From NCBI RefSeq assembly GCF_016808095.1, contig NC_068971.1, positions 10,552,501 to 10,616,500 of the forward strand: a DNA stretch of 64,000 bases, written 5' to 3'. The stretch is from Vigna angularis. Lineage: Eukaryota; Streptophyta; Magnoliopsida; Fabales; Fabaceae. The notes below the pieces were generated by a model. The model searched no databases, was not told the DNA's origin, and was given only the letters and a program-made list of their open reading frames with translations. Both the position numbers and the translations under genes were made by a program. Shown here piece by piece: positions 22,331 through 33,823 of the stretch. Every line of letters begins with the position of its first letter. Position 1 is the first letter of the stretch.

Positions 22331-24303
22331 CCGTCTAAACCTTTAGGGTTTTCTTATTCCTCGCCGGTACGATTTGTATTCTTTAGAGATGACTTCTGAC
22401 AATACTTTTTCCTTCTCTGGAAGTCCATCAATTACCTCCGAGAAGCTAAATGGAAAAACTTATCTATCATGGTTTGTTGCTGTTGAAATGTGGTTCCTTG
22501 GCCAAGGGCATTATGACCACCTTGAGCGAGATGGAAGTTATGTGCCTACTAAAAATGTTGATAAGTGAAAACAAGCAGATTTCTAGTTGTGTGCCTGTTA
22601 TAGAAATCAGTGGAATCCAAACTTCTTATATCTCTGAGGGCTTTCAAAACTTGTCACTCCTTTTGGAAGAAAGCTTAAAGCATTTATGCCAACAATATTC
22701 AATGTCTCTATGACACTGCAAACAAGCTTGCATCTCTTAAAATGGCATACCGTGATATGGTGTCCTTCATGGCTGAAGCCTAATATGCTGTCGAAGAACT
22801 CATGATGTTTTTGGAAGTAGACCTATTAGAGGATATCAAAATGAAAATAGACAAATTTTACATGGTGTTGATCCTCCGTGCCCTACATCCCGATTTTGAT
22901 CATCTCAATGATCAACTTCTGACCAGTCATGAGATCCCCTCCATGGAAACATTGACCACTCGCCTTCTGCGTGTTTTGATACCTCAAACTCAGGAAGCGC
23001 ATGAACTAATGGAACCATCTGTCATGGTTGCCACACGAGGAAGAGGAGGACGAGGAGATCAGAGACGTCCTCAATGCACATACTGTAAAAGGATGAGTCA
23101 CACTCAAGAGAATTACTACTCCTTACATGGTTTCCCTTCCAAAACTGTCAATATTTTGAAGATTGAACTTCGAAGATGTACTTGGGTTTATCTTATGAAA
23201 AATCGTTCTGAATTGTTAGCCATATTTACATCCTTTTTGAATGAAATCAAGAATTAATTTGGTCAAGTAATCAAAATATTAAGAAGTGATAATGCAAAAA
23301 AGTATTTCTCATCCTCCTTTTCTGCCATCTTGAGTTCCCATGGTATCTTACATTAGTCTACTTGTCCTCATACACTGCAGCAAAATGGTATAGCAGAACG
23401 AAAAAATAGACATTTGGTTGAAATTGTCCGTACCATTTTGCTTGGTGCCCATATTCCTGTCCATCACTAGGGAGATGCCATCTTAACTGCATGTTATCTT
23501 ATTAATATGATGCCCTACTCCTCTCTTGATAATAAAGTCCCTTTCTCCATTCTGTTTCCTAATGATCCTCTCTTTCATACATCTCCCCGAGTGTTTGGCT
23601 GTGTATATTTTGTTCATGACATGTCTCCAGGTCTACACAAACTCTCCACTCGCGCTCTCAAACGTGTCTTCTTAATCTATTCTCAACTTCAAGAAGGATA
23701 TTGATGTTACTCTCCTGAAAGTAATAAGTGTTACATGTCTGCCAATGTCACATTCTTTGAACAAACTCCTTACTTCTCTCCATCTGTTCAAGATGTTTCT
23801 ATTCTTCAACATGTCCTTCCTATTCCAGTGGCTGAGTCAAATAGTTCCACTGTCTCTATCTTTCCAAGTCTTGATCACAATCCTCTTGAACCCATTTCTC
23901 CACATATTGAGATTATGCAACACAAGGCTCCAATGGATAGTCCACCTCCCCAAGACAATGGTGAATCTCCTATTTCAGATTCTTCTTCCTCTTCACCTCC
24001 TCCCACACCTCTTGGTGCAAATGATTCAACATGGCCTATTGCTCTCAGAAAATGTACTCGTTCCACTCAAAACCCTCATTACATTTATAATTTTCTTAGC
24101 TATCATCGATTGTCGCCCTCTTATTTTTCTCTTTTATTCTCAATGTCTTTTGTTTTTATACCCAAGAATGTGAAAAAAGCACTTGATCATCTTGGATGGC
24201 GACAAGCTATGATTGCAAAAATGCAGACTCTTGACCACAATAATACTTGGGAGTTGGTGCCCCTTCCCCTGAAAAAAAGGCGGTTGGTTGTCGATGGGTG
24301 TAT
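22331..24303 (+). pseudogene. Ty1/copia relic: gag, partial integrase, start of RT
   Basis: Gag (from 22387; SITSEKLNGK, LSWFVAVEMW) carries several stops and frameshifts, and a degenerate CCHC knuckle CTYCKRMSHTQENYY (23080-23125). It jumps at about 23165 directly into the integrase core (TWVYLMKNRSELL), so the protease and the N-terminal half of integrase are deleted. The core keeps ILRSDNAKKY and NGIAERKNRH. The RT start is readable as NNTWELVPLP and, one frame over, KKAVGCRWVY, where it stops at 24303 because another LTR begins. The 5' LTR and PBS are absent. A related gag copy lies at 58096-58913. Dead element. Confidence 0.85.
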
Positions 24304-25315
24304 TGATAAGTGCAAAAATGTAGTTAATTTTCATATGAAATTTTAGCACTTGTGTTTTGAATTGAGTACATTTGTATCAATTTTCCCCAATCTAAGAAAG
24401 ATAAAATGTAATCACATGTCTCTGAGTTGTTAAGTAAAAAGAAATCATTTGATCCCTAGTTTGTATACATTTCAGGTAAACTAAGAGAGAAGAGCAAATC
24501 CTGCAACATTTCGCCCAAGCTAGAATGATTTCGCTTAAGCTAGACTTGTCCAGGAAGCCATTACCTTAAAAGTCATTCTAGCTTAAGCGAGAATATTTTA
24601 GCTTAAGCGAAAATGATTATCTTCTCCAAGAAGTTTCTTCTCGCTTAAGCGAGAATAGTTTAGCTTAAGCGAGAATTCGGGCAATTTATATACATACAAA
24701 GCAGAAAGAAAGAAACCAAGGGGCAAAGCGCGGAGAAAAGAAGCACAGAGCGACCCAAAGAGTTTTTCTTCCACTTTAGCTGTAGGATCTTCTTCTTCGT
24801 CTCTTAGAATGACAACGACCACCATGAGTGGCTGATCTTTTCTCTTGGGATTGAATGTAATCGATTCGAACTCGGATGTAATATGGTGATATTTATATAT
24901 AGCATTTCTGTTTTATTCAATATTGGTATTTGTGTTCTGCTCTTAGTGCTTGATTCTATCTGATCAATAGTTTCATGAATATGGGTTTTAGTTTTGATTG
25001 GAAAGTATTTCTAAAATCTGATCTGAACATGAATACTTGATATTCTGCGATGCTAGGGATAGATTTCAGTTTATCAATTGCTTATAACACTTGAATATAA
25101 TGCTGGACAGTTTGTTGGATATGTGAGGAATCATTCAAGGAACTGCTCTTATGAATTTTATATGCGAGGAATCAATATAAATGACTTTGGTGTGTTGCAT
25201 CAATGTTGATAATTTCAGTTGCTATATGTTTGTATTCATCCAGATTGCAGACGAGTGAGATAGATGAATTCAATCCCAACTTCTCATATTAATCTTCATT
25301 AGTTATTTGTTGTTA
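24304..25315 (+). repeat. LTR fragment (gypsy-like) inserted in the copia RT
   Basis: It starts TGATAAGTGC exactly where the copia RT frame breaks. It has a cluster of GCTTAAGC palindromes (24531-24670), then TATATA (24687-24692), then purine-rich leader, the same layout as the LTR of element B. I could not find a matching end with a repeat of TGTAT, nor a PBS, so the right boundary is approximate and the LTR is probably truncated. Confidence 0.6.
24531..24675 (+). promoter_or_regulatory. Cluster of GCTTAAGC palindromes upstream of TATA
   Basis: Five copies of GCTTAAGC, mostly within TCGCTTAAGCGAGAAT, start near 24533, 24581, 24601, 24643 and 24663, and a decayed copy (CGCCCAAGC) lies at 24512. 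The cluster ends about 17 bases before TATATA. It parallels the CCGCTSAGCGG cluster of element B with an unrelated core. Confidence 0.65.
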
Positions 25316-26260
25316 TTATTTCACTTTCACGCAAAGTTCTTCATACCCTGCAGGTTCCTCATCTACTTCACCTAACCCTTTTTCATGCACTGCATGATCA
25401 ACACCTTCGTCATTCCCCTCAACATCATCATCAGCTTGTTGACCCGAAGGATCTTCTTCAACCTTTCTACACTTTCTAAGGTTACAAAGTTCCTTCCAAA
25501 CACCCTTAATTTTTTCTCTTAGCCTTTTTATCTTCATGTTGTTTCTTCTTATTTTTTCCTCAACTTTTGATTCCCATCTTTCATCACCATCGTTCTCATA
25601 TCGGACTGCTACAACCCTGCTACATTAAGGCCTTGCTCCATCATCCATATGGAAAGCAGCACGTATGAGTGACTGCCGACGATCATAGTACGACAATCAC
25701 TTAAATCAACACAACAAAAATAAACAATACATCATCATGGTACCTGTAACACAACAGCATTGCCACTAATACTCAAGGAGTCTGCAATTGCTCCAGAAAG
25801 TATTGTCTTACTACATTTGTTTAGACTCCTTACAAGATATTTATGGACAACACTACCCCAATCATAATGAGACAACCTATCTAAATCATCTAACACTAAA
25901 CAAGGCATGTTAGAAACAAACCTTGACTTCCTAGGAAAATAAAATACCACAAAACAAACTAATATATACAAACGACATATGACATCTACCTCAATAGAAT
26001 CATTAAGTACAAGCCCATCAAACTTATTCATCAGGTCCTTCAAACTCGTTGTTTTAGGATTGAACATCTCACCTACTTTAACAACTACAGATTCTTCGAA
26101 CGACACCTCCAAACCGCCTACTCCTAAACCTAAAGTCATCAAAACATCAATCGCATTGAATGACAGTAGATGTTGGCTAACTCTAAATGATTCATGGTGC
26201 CCAACCCATCTATAGACCTTCTTCTTCACCAATTTTAAACTCACCTCTAGAGGTTTAACA
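25316..26260 (-). pseudogene. DUF1985/Ulp1-type transposon-associated gene fragment
   Basis: The minus-strand frame 26244-25735 (169 aa) contains SFNAIDVLMTLGLGVGG, a LYILVCFVVFYFP stretch and LDDLDRLSHYDWGSVVHKYL, ending GNAVVLQ at a GTACCA donor-like site. This pattern is the N-terminal DUF1985 domain found in plant Ulp1-like proteins carried by Mutator-like elements. A second frame (25537-25316), with basic IKRLREKIKGVW followed by acidic sequence, may be a later exon. The C48 protease domain is not seen, so the gene is partial. Identification rests on motif memory only. Confidence 0.45.
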
Positions 26261-28620
26261 ATGTATAAACACTAATGAAATGGAGTTCCTCCAATGCGCA
26301 TTTGATGTATGGTTCGTAGTAAAGAATTCATATGAACTATATACGATGTAACCATCCATGCTCGCATGCGCCACTATAATATAGTTCAAATTTCATACGT
26401 TATAATCAATCTTCCAAAACAACATCCACATAACAAATACAATGAAACTACTTACTTTTGTATTACATGCTTCCATTTCAGTTTCCAATCAAATCAACAC
26501 TTACAACATAAAATTACCTACAACAACAAATAACCAAAGGCAAAACCAATTATTTTATGTTTCTTCTCCTGGACCTCCTCAAATATAAGTTTCAAAAAAT
26601 TTCACCAGATACACAATATACAAAATTAACCTATAATTTCAGAAATACCGTTGTTTGCGAAAAACCAACCTCCACCTCCCCGATAAGTGCGGAAATCCAA
26701 CGTCCACGTCGCTGGTGTGTACGAAGCGAGAAACCAACCTCCAACTCGCCGGTGTGTGCGGACCGGAAAACCAAACTCCACCTCGTCGATGTCTGCGAAA
26801 CAACAAAACCTGACCATCGATACCGCTTAGTAAACCACCGATGAACCTCCAAAGGGGATCAAATGAGATAACTCAAACAATGTGCCACACATACTCTATG
26901 AAACAACACTCTAATCCAAAATAGGGATAGCCACACCACCGATGTTGGTGTTTCTCAAGAGTGCTACAAAGAGAAATCACAAAATTCAAAAACTAAGAAA
27001 CAAGAAACCAAAAGGATTTCTGAACATTTTTTCTTTCCAAAAACACCCTCTTAGACAAGCTGTCTTCATTTAAAAAAAGAACTAATCAAAACATAACACC
27101 TGTCGTTGTCAAAAAGTTGATAAATAGATGTTGTCCACTAATCATTTTCCTAAATTAAATCACACCCTGCTGCTTTCGTTAAAGTCATCACAAAGAATAG
27201 TTACCGAAAAATTTATTGAATAAAGAATAAAACTCTCATGATGTGTTGCAACAAATTTCAGTAATTTATGTTTACATGTTAATTTAACTCGGTTATATGT
27301 ATTATTTTCAAATTATTTTTAAAAGTTGTATTTATGTTTTATGAAAGTTCAGCAATAGAGTGACACTTGTATTTAAAATCTGACTTTCAATTAACAGTCA
27401 CATATTTATTTTCTGTGAGAGTTCAGCATCCAACTAATATCTACATTTAAAGTCTCACATGACACCTATATCTAGAAGTATATCTTTCTGTGTTCAAACT
27501 CACTGTCTCTTCTATCAAAAAGTAGTATCTATGTGAGGGTTCACAGTTGTTGTTTAAAATAAAAATAATAGAACAAACAAGATGTTATACAATATACTTT
27601 AAAATTTTATTTTATTGAAATAAAACTATAGATTAATAAAATAAATATAAAATTATATATATTTTTCTGAATTTACATGCAGAATTATAATTCATCTGTT
27701 CTAAAACGTTCATAAAAATATATTTTATACTTTAATAACACATTAAACACATCTTTTTATTAAATGATCTTAAGTTTTTATATATATGTAATAATAATGT
27801 TCACTCCAATTAAAAACTGCACACATGTAACTAATATTTAAACATAATATTTTTTATTTTTTATTTTCTATCCATGAAACCTTACTTCAAATGGTGACCA
27901 TTTGAAAGGCCTAAAAAACAGAAATAAAGAGAAAAAAAAAACTCAACAGAATAGCAAAGAGCCAAGACAGATATACAGATTGAACAAGCTCTAAATACAG
28001 TTCAGTTTGTTGGATTTGAGGGGGTCAATCCTGGGACAGCATCCTTAAAGAGAAAATCCGAGGTTATGGTTCTTAGGATGTCCAAAAGTGTGACTCCATC
28101 AACAGTTTTCACAGCAGCACTGCCACCATGTCCGGCAACACCGTCTCCACCACAATGTGGAGCGGCCTCTTCCCCTTAGGCCGGAGGGGTAGTTGACATC
28201 GAGCAATGCCTTCACACCTCTCTACTATAGTTCTCCACACCATTACCATGAGCTTTAGAAGGAGAAAAAGAAAATAATAATTTCCTTTTAAGTGTTAGTT
28301 ATATTTGGAGATTTCTTTAGTTCACTCTGTATTCTGATTACACAGAAAATTTAACATCGTTTAATAGCAAAAATATTATTAAAGTACAATAAAAAAAGAG
28401 AAAATAAATTCCAGTTTGTAAAATACACTTAATCCAATGAATATATTACAAAAATTTTTACTCTCCTCATATATTCCATATTCCAATCAGAATTAAATAT
28501 TATAACTTGCTATTAAAATGAGAAAATCAATCTTGTGAAGGGCTTTTGCACTTATTAAAATAAGCATCTTTCCCTCAAAACCTCTTAAAATGTAATAGAA
28601 ACTAATGCATATATTTGAAG
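26261..28620. other. AT-rich intergenic DNA without supported genes
   Basis: A GC-richer stretch at 26650-26830 has three loose repeats of AAACCAACCTCCA...TGTG(C/T)G of about 55 bp. 28040-28260 is also GC-richer, and its minus strand has short open segments I cannot assign. The rest is AT-rich filler. Confidence 0.4.
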
Positions 28621-28624
28621 GAAG

Positions 28625-28628
<4 letters not shown>

Positions 28629-28654
<26 letters not shown>
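28629..28654. repeat. (AT)n microsatellite
   Basis: An uninterrupted TA dinucleotide run. Similar runs lie at 30405-30431, 38614-38635 and 49877-49898. Confidence 0.9.
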
Positions 28655-28659
<5 letters not shown>

Positions 28660-30397
28660 TAATAAAAATTTAATTAAGTTGAAACATAATCTGTGTCTGT
28701 CAAAATTGGTCTAGTGGTGGTTATGTTTTCCTTTACGATATGTTTGTTTGCATGGATACTCTATTCACGCTGATATGCGAAGATGGATTTATGAAGAAAG
28801 TGATGTTCGGTTGAGACGATTTGCACTGAGGGAAAAGTGAGAATTTGCGAGATTCGGACATTACCGCATTCCGCTAATTTGAGAAGATTTGCGATGAATT
28901 GGGCGGAAATGACTACTTTGCCCTGTACTATTTTAAAATTTCCAAGCACACCATTCAGCCATGGTTAATCTAAAAGAATACATCTCTATGAAAATATTAT
29001 TCCGAAGCATAGTAAACATAATATAAAAAACGCATGCACTGTGCTTTCACGAGTAGGGACGACTGTTCTTGGCCATGTGATTTACCATTTTCCACTGTCC
29101 TCGCCAATGCATTTCTGGCTTTTGCAACGTTCTTTTGCAGCCATAGCACTGTGGAGAGATTCTCTGTTTGGCTATACAATTCACTGGAAAGGAGTTTGAA
29201 TGTGAAAACAAAGGGCCATGAACATATTAATGGAGGAGGAAGCACATGGTTGACGATGAAGACAAAGTTGAAGAGGGGATGTGTATTCGGTTACAAAGAA
29301 GAGCGTAACTGGTTCGACGTTTTGGAAGATTGCATAGGCGTGACGTTTTCAGTTACACGTGAAGCATAACCGGTTACAGCTTCGAGTTACCAACGCTGCA
29401 TTCCCGTCGTCGTTATTGAGGCTATGGTTGGGTTCAGCGTGAAAGGGAGGACGAAGAGGAGGGAGATGAGGGAGATTTCTACAGGATGAAGGTTTGTGCA
29501 TTGGAGGACATGTGGTGGTGGTGGCCATGGATGACTGCAAATGTAAGTAGAGGTTGATGGAGATGGAGGTGGAGAGGAGGAGGAAGACGGTTCTGTGTAG
29601 GGTGAAGGCCAACTCTTTCCATCAGCTGATGTAGTGTGGTTCGCCAGAAATGGAATCCATGAAGCCCTACATGGAGCAGCAGCCCCACGATGCCGTGGGC
29701 TTCGCCGGAAATGGCTTCCCTGAACCTCTACATGTTGAAGGATATGGTTTTTAATTGCACGAGGCTAACCCTTTGTATGTGTTGTAGGTTTTTGGAAAGA
29801 TTAACGTGCATTTGGTCAGCTAATAACTTCATGTGAGGGATAAGTACTCTGTCCAGGTTAGGCACATGTGTTGTGTCCATTTCGTTTTTGAAAATTAATG
29901 TTAAACAGAACCTTATGCTTTAAATTTGGAATTTGATGTGTTGGTTACAGAAGATTATTGAAAATTTTTACTGAACTTTGTCTTATACTATGAGTAGAGC
30001 ATGTTTTGAGGTTGGAAAAAGCTTGGTGGCTGTATGCGAACAATTTATGAAGTATTACCTTGTGTTAACCTTCATAAGTGGTTGTGTTGAGGCATTGTTT
30101 GGTGGTCATTGAAGACGCATGCTGAGAAAAGGTACATATTTAACCAAGTTTTATTTTTTAAAACCAGTACATGATATAATATATTAATGTATTTTCTTAA
30201 CAGGTTTCATTTGGAATTGTTACTGTTATATTTAAATCTTCAGAATTGAAATATTCATCTTATATCTTATATGGGGCGTATATCATTCGTTCAATCTTCC
30301 TTCAAATCTACTGAAATCTTCATAAGTTTGAAAGTGAAATAGGTATGTTTTATATTATTTATTCAATTTATGTGCATGAAATTGATAATACTTTACT

Positions 30398-30434
<37 letters not shown>

Positions 30435-30580
30435 GAATGTTATAATTTTTATTCCTTGTATGAATGCTTGATTTTGTTAATAAAATATAATTATATGAAT
30501 ATATGAAATTAATTGTATTGTTAATTTTAGTTGTCTTTATATGGTTGTTAAAATATATATTTGTCGTTAAGTAAATATAG
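28660..30580. other. Intergenic DNA, no recognised gene
   Basis: 29030-29750 is GC-richer with overlapping short frames on both strands, none with a recognisable domain. 29640-29740 contains two imperfect copies of TTCGCC(A/G)GAAATGG separated by about 69 bases. Confidence 0.35.
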
Positions 30581-31970
30581 ATGGGAGAACAAGTAGATTT
30601 ATCATATTTGGACCGTGACGATATAGATGATGATGTGGTTGGTGTAGACTTCAATATTATTGTACTGATACGTCAACATTTACAAATAACCACTTCATTG
30701 GTTGCACGAATAATGTTATGCATTGTTGCACACGCGTTGAGTATCTTGAATATGTACTCGACTGATTCGAGTAGTGTAAGCAATTATCTACCAGACAGAG
30801 ATCGTCGTAGGGAGCAATTAATGTCATATCTTGTGCATACTAATCGGTGTTGAGACATTATTAGAATGGGTCCAGAGGCATTTATTAATCTTTGTGAGAG
30901 ACTAAGATCAACTAAGTTAGTTAAGGACACGATTCGGTCTACAGTGGAGCAACAAGTTGCTCAATTTCTTCATATAATTGGCCATAATGTTAAGAATCGA
31001 AGTGTCACATTTTTCTTTCATCAATCCGATTCAACGGTTAGCAGACACTTTCACAATGTCTTGGATGCTATCTTAAGTTTGGAATCTAAATTTCTAATTC
31101 AACCCTCAAGAAATGAGGTTCATTCATATGTCTTGAGCAATAATCGATTCTACTCGTACTTTAAGGTACTCATTCCATCATATTTATAGATGTTTTGTGA
31201 TCAAAGGATGCTAATAATTTTTGAGTTATGGTTATGATGAATAGTTATTTGTATGTTTAGGATTGTTTAGGGGCCATAGGCGGAACTCATGTTCGTGTAA
31301 AGGTGTCAATATGTGATGCTTAGAGATTTCGAGAAAGAAAAGACTGGCCAATACAAAATTTGTTTGCGGCGTGTGATTTTGACATGAAATTCACATACGT
31401 TCTTGCTGGATGCGAATGCACTACATCTGATTCACGAATTTTAAAAAATGCTCTTGATCAAGATGATCCGTTGATTATCCCCCAAGGTCAGTGTCTACAT
31501 TGCGATGTTCAAGATTTTATTTAGTAGTGACTAATTACCTTTATATGCGTAAAAGTGTAAGAAAATACTATCTCGGTGATGCAGGATTCATGTTGAAAAG
31601 CACAGTTTTGACTCCATATAAAGACGTAAGATATCACCTTAAAAAATATACACGTAGAGGACCACAAAATACATAGGAGTTGTTTAATCATCGACATTCA
31701 TCGTTGCGAAATGTTATTGAAAGAACTTTTGGTGTGTTGAAAAAATGATTCCCTATCATTGCAAGTGGCACTGAACCACACTACGGATTGGAGACAATGA
31801 CATACATTATATTAGCTTGTTGTATCTTACACAACTTCCTTCGTGGCTTCGATAACAATGACACATTACTTGATGAAGTTGATAACGAGTTGAATGAAAG
31901 GGATGAGCATAAGGTTTCATCATCTCAAGTTAAAGAAGATGACCATAGGATTATTGCTTCGATTTGATGA
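30581..31970 (+). pseudogene. PIF/Harbinger transposase pseudogene (DDE_Tnp_4)
   Basis: Frames 30581-30853 and 30866-31165 give the N-terminal part (MGPEAFINLCERLRS, SDSTVSRHFHNVLDAI). A GT-AG intron at 31166-31260 joins YSYFK to DCLGAIGGTHVRV. The first catalytic Asp of GAIDGTHV is Gly here. The second Asp region (TTSDSRIL), YLGDAGFML and the Glu region (VIERTFGVLKK) are visible further on. Inactivating changes include stops after TNRC (30851-30853), after CDA, after PQNT, and after LKK, and a broken second intron near 31485-31560. I did not find terminal repeats. Confidence 0.88.
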
Positions 31971-32544
31971 TGAACCTAAAGATATCTCAGTGTGACCACT
32001 TTTGAACTTACACTGCATATTATTATGTTCCTAAGGGACTGTATAAATACACAAACTACTCACTCACGTGAAGAACTGTTTACCTTATGCTTAATGTGGG
32101 TGGAATCCAATTCTCTTATATTTGCCATGATATTGAAGTAATGGTGTTGCTTTTTTCTCGCTTTTTTTAATTCTCTATAAAGTCAGGTTCGCTTTGTCTT
32201 ACATTCTCCATTAATATTAAACATGTAATGTCTATCTTCTAAATTGAACACGTACTATTTATCTTGTATAAAACGCCACTATATGACATGTACATTCATC
32301 TATAATATAATAAATAAAGGTTAAATAATTTTTCCTGTTTTGTTACTATGGTGATATTTTTATTTTTTTTTCATTATTTTAATTTCTCAATTTAGTGTCA
32401 TTTTAAAAAATAACAAGTTAATATAGTTTTTTTGTTGATCAAATTGATAGTAACAACATTATAATAATAACGTATGACATAAATGACATGTTATTAATCA
32501 AAAAATAGACAATCATAAACAAATGTGTCATTGAGTCATATATT

Positions 32545-32795
32545 AGAGTGTCGAGGAGAAGCAAGCGGAAACCTGACGCCTGTTCCGCTATTAGAAGGAA
32601 GCTGTGGCTGAGAAAGTGCATGTCAAACTGAGCCAGTACGGTGGTTCACGAAAGGTCGTCATCCCGATTGTGCTGGAGGGGAGTGACCTTCGTTAAAGCT
32701 TGTCGACCAGATCCATGACAGATTAAATGGGGAGATCGGTAGCGGCGCAATCGTGCTGGCTGAGTCGGGGACCTACGCCACTGTAAAGACTAGCG
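32545..32795 (+). repeat. Left arm of an imperfect inverted repeat (~0.25 kb)
   Basis: It is the reverse complement of 33561-33823 at roughly 75-80 percent identity, including GAGAAAGTGCA, ACAGATT and GGTCGGTAGCGGCGCAAT-type blocks. The arm keeps a readable segment (NGEIGSGAIVLAE), so it may come from a gene fragment I do not recognise. Confidence 0.75.
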
Positions 32796-33560
32796 TGTTT
32801 GCTGGGGAGAGACTTATGGATTGCCTACCATGATATGTTAGAAAATTAAATGAATCATCATAGGCATTTGAATATTTGAGACACAGACCAAATTATGTTA
32901 GGAAGTGTTATGCACATGGCTTCACTATTTTTCTGCATCGAACTATCCACTAACGATTGGATATCTGCCTCAGGAATACCTTTACTGAGCTTTGTCGATG
33001 CCTTCTTTAGCCCTTATAGAGCTTCTATCATTTCTGAAAAAAAAAATAGTAAATAAGCAAACAATCTCATTCCCAAAACTTGATCAGATTCATGGAAAGG
33101 TGAAAACAATGAAACACCAACTACAACTTAATATGGCTAGATAAATGCACAGAAAGAAAGTCACATTACCAACAGTGACAATAAAATCTCACATTCTTGC
33201 TTTCAAGAAAAATAAATAATTTAATTAATTATAATCAAAATACACTCAACAACCAAAACTAACTACACAATTACCAGATACCGCAACCTCTCCGGCACAT
33301 GCGTCGATTCAGACACATGCTATCGAACACCAAACTGTCCTCTGTCCTCGAACAGATTGCGTCACAGAAGTTTCAATTAGAATTGAATGACCAAGTCCTA
33401 GCATGCATGTTATACTATTGAATACTTAATGTAATAAACATGAACCGGAATCAAGATAAGCAAGAATTCTCAATCACCTTCCAACACCAAAGACACGACT
33501 CAGTCTAGTCCTCTAATACTAGGTATATTCATAAGTCACTTTCCGTCCCGCAAACAACAC
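32796..33560. other. Spacer of the inverted repeat
   Basis: About 765 bases. The minus strand near 33020-32870 reads LKKASTKLSKGIPEADIQSL, an apparent former exon of unknown family. Otherwise nothing is recognised. Confidence 0.4.
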
Positions 33561-33823
33561 ACTACTCTTCATAGTGGGGTAGGTCACGGCTCTGCCAGCA
33601 TGATTGCGCCGCTACCGACCTCCCCGTTCAATCTGTAATGGATCTGTCAACAAGTTTCAACAGCGGAAGTCACTCTCCTCCAGCAAAACCGCAATGGCGG
33701 CCTTTCGTAAACCATGCACTGGCTCAGTTCGTGCACTTTCTCAGTCACGACTTCCTTATAATAAGGAAATAAGGTCGAGCTCCTTCTCTAAGTGGGTTTC
33801 CACCTGCTTCTCCTAGGCACTCT
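33561..33823 (-). repeat. Right arm of the imperfect inverted repeat
   Basis: Complementary to 32545-32795. A transcript crossing both arms would fold into a long imperfect hairpin with a 0.77-kb loop. The plus-strand 70-aa frame here (33604-33816) has no recognised domain. Confidence 0.75.

Noticed and set aside
24299..25240. TGTAT at 24299-24303 and near 25230 as a target duplication for the 24304 LTR
   Set aside because: The second occurrence is not preceded by a CA terminus, and copia RT does not resume after it.
26557..26852. Short frames on both strands in a GC-richer stretch
   Set aside because: They follow a loose 55-bp repeat and have no recognisable domain.
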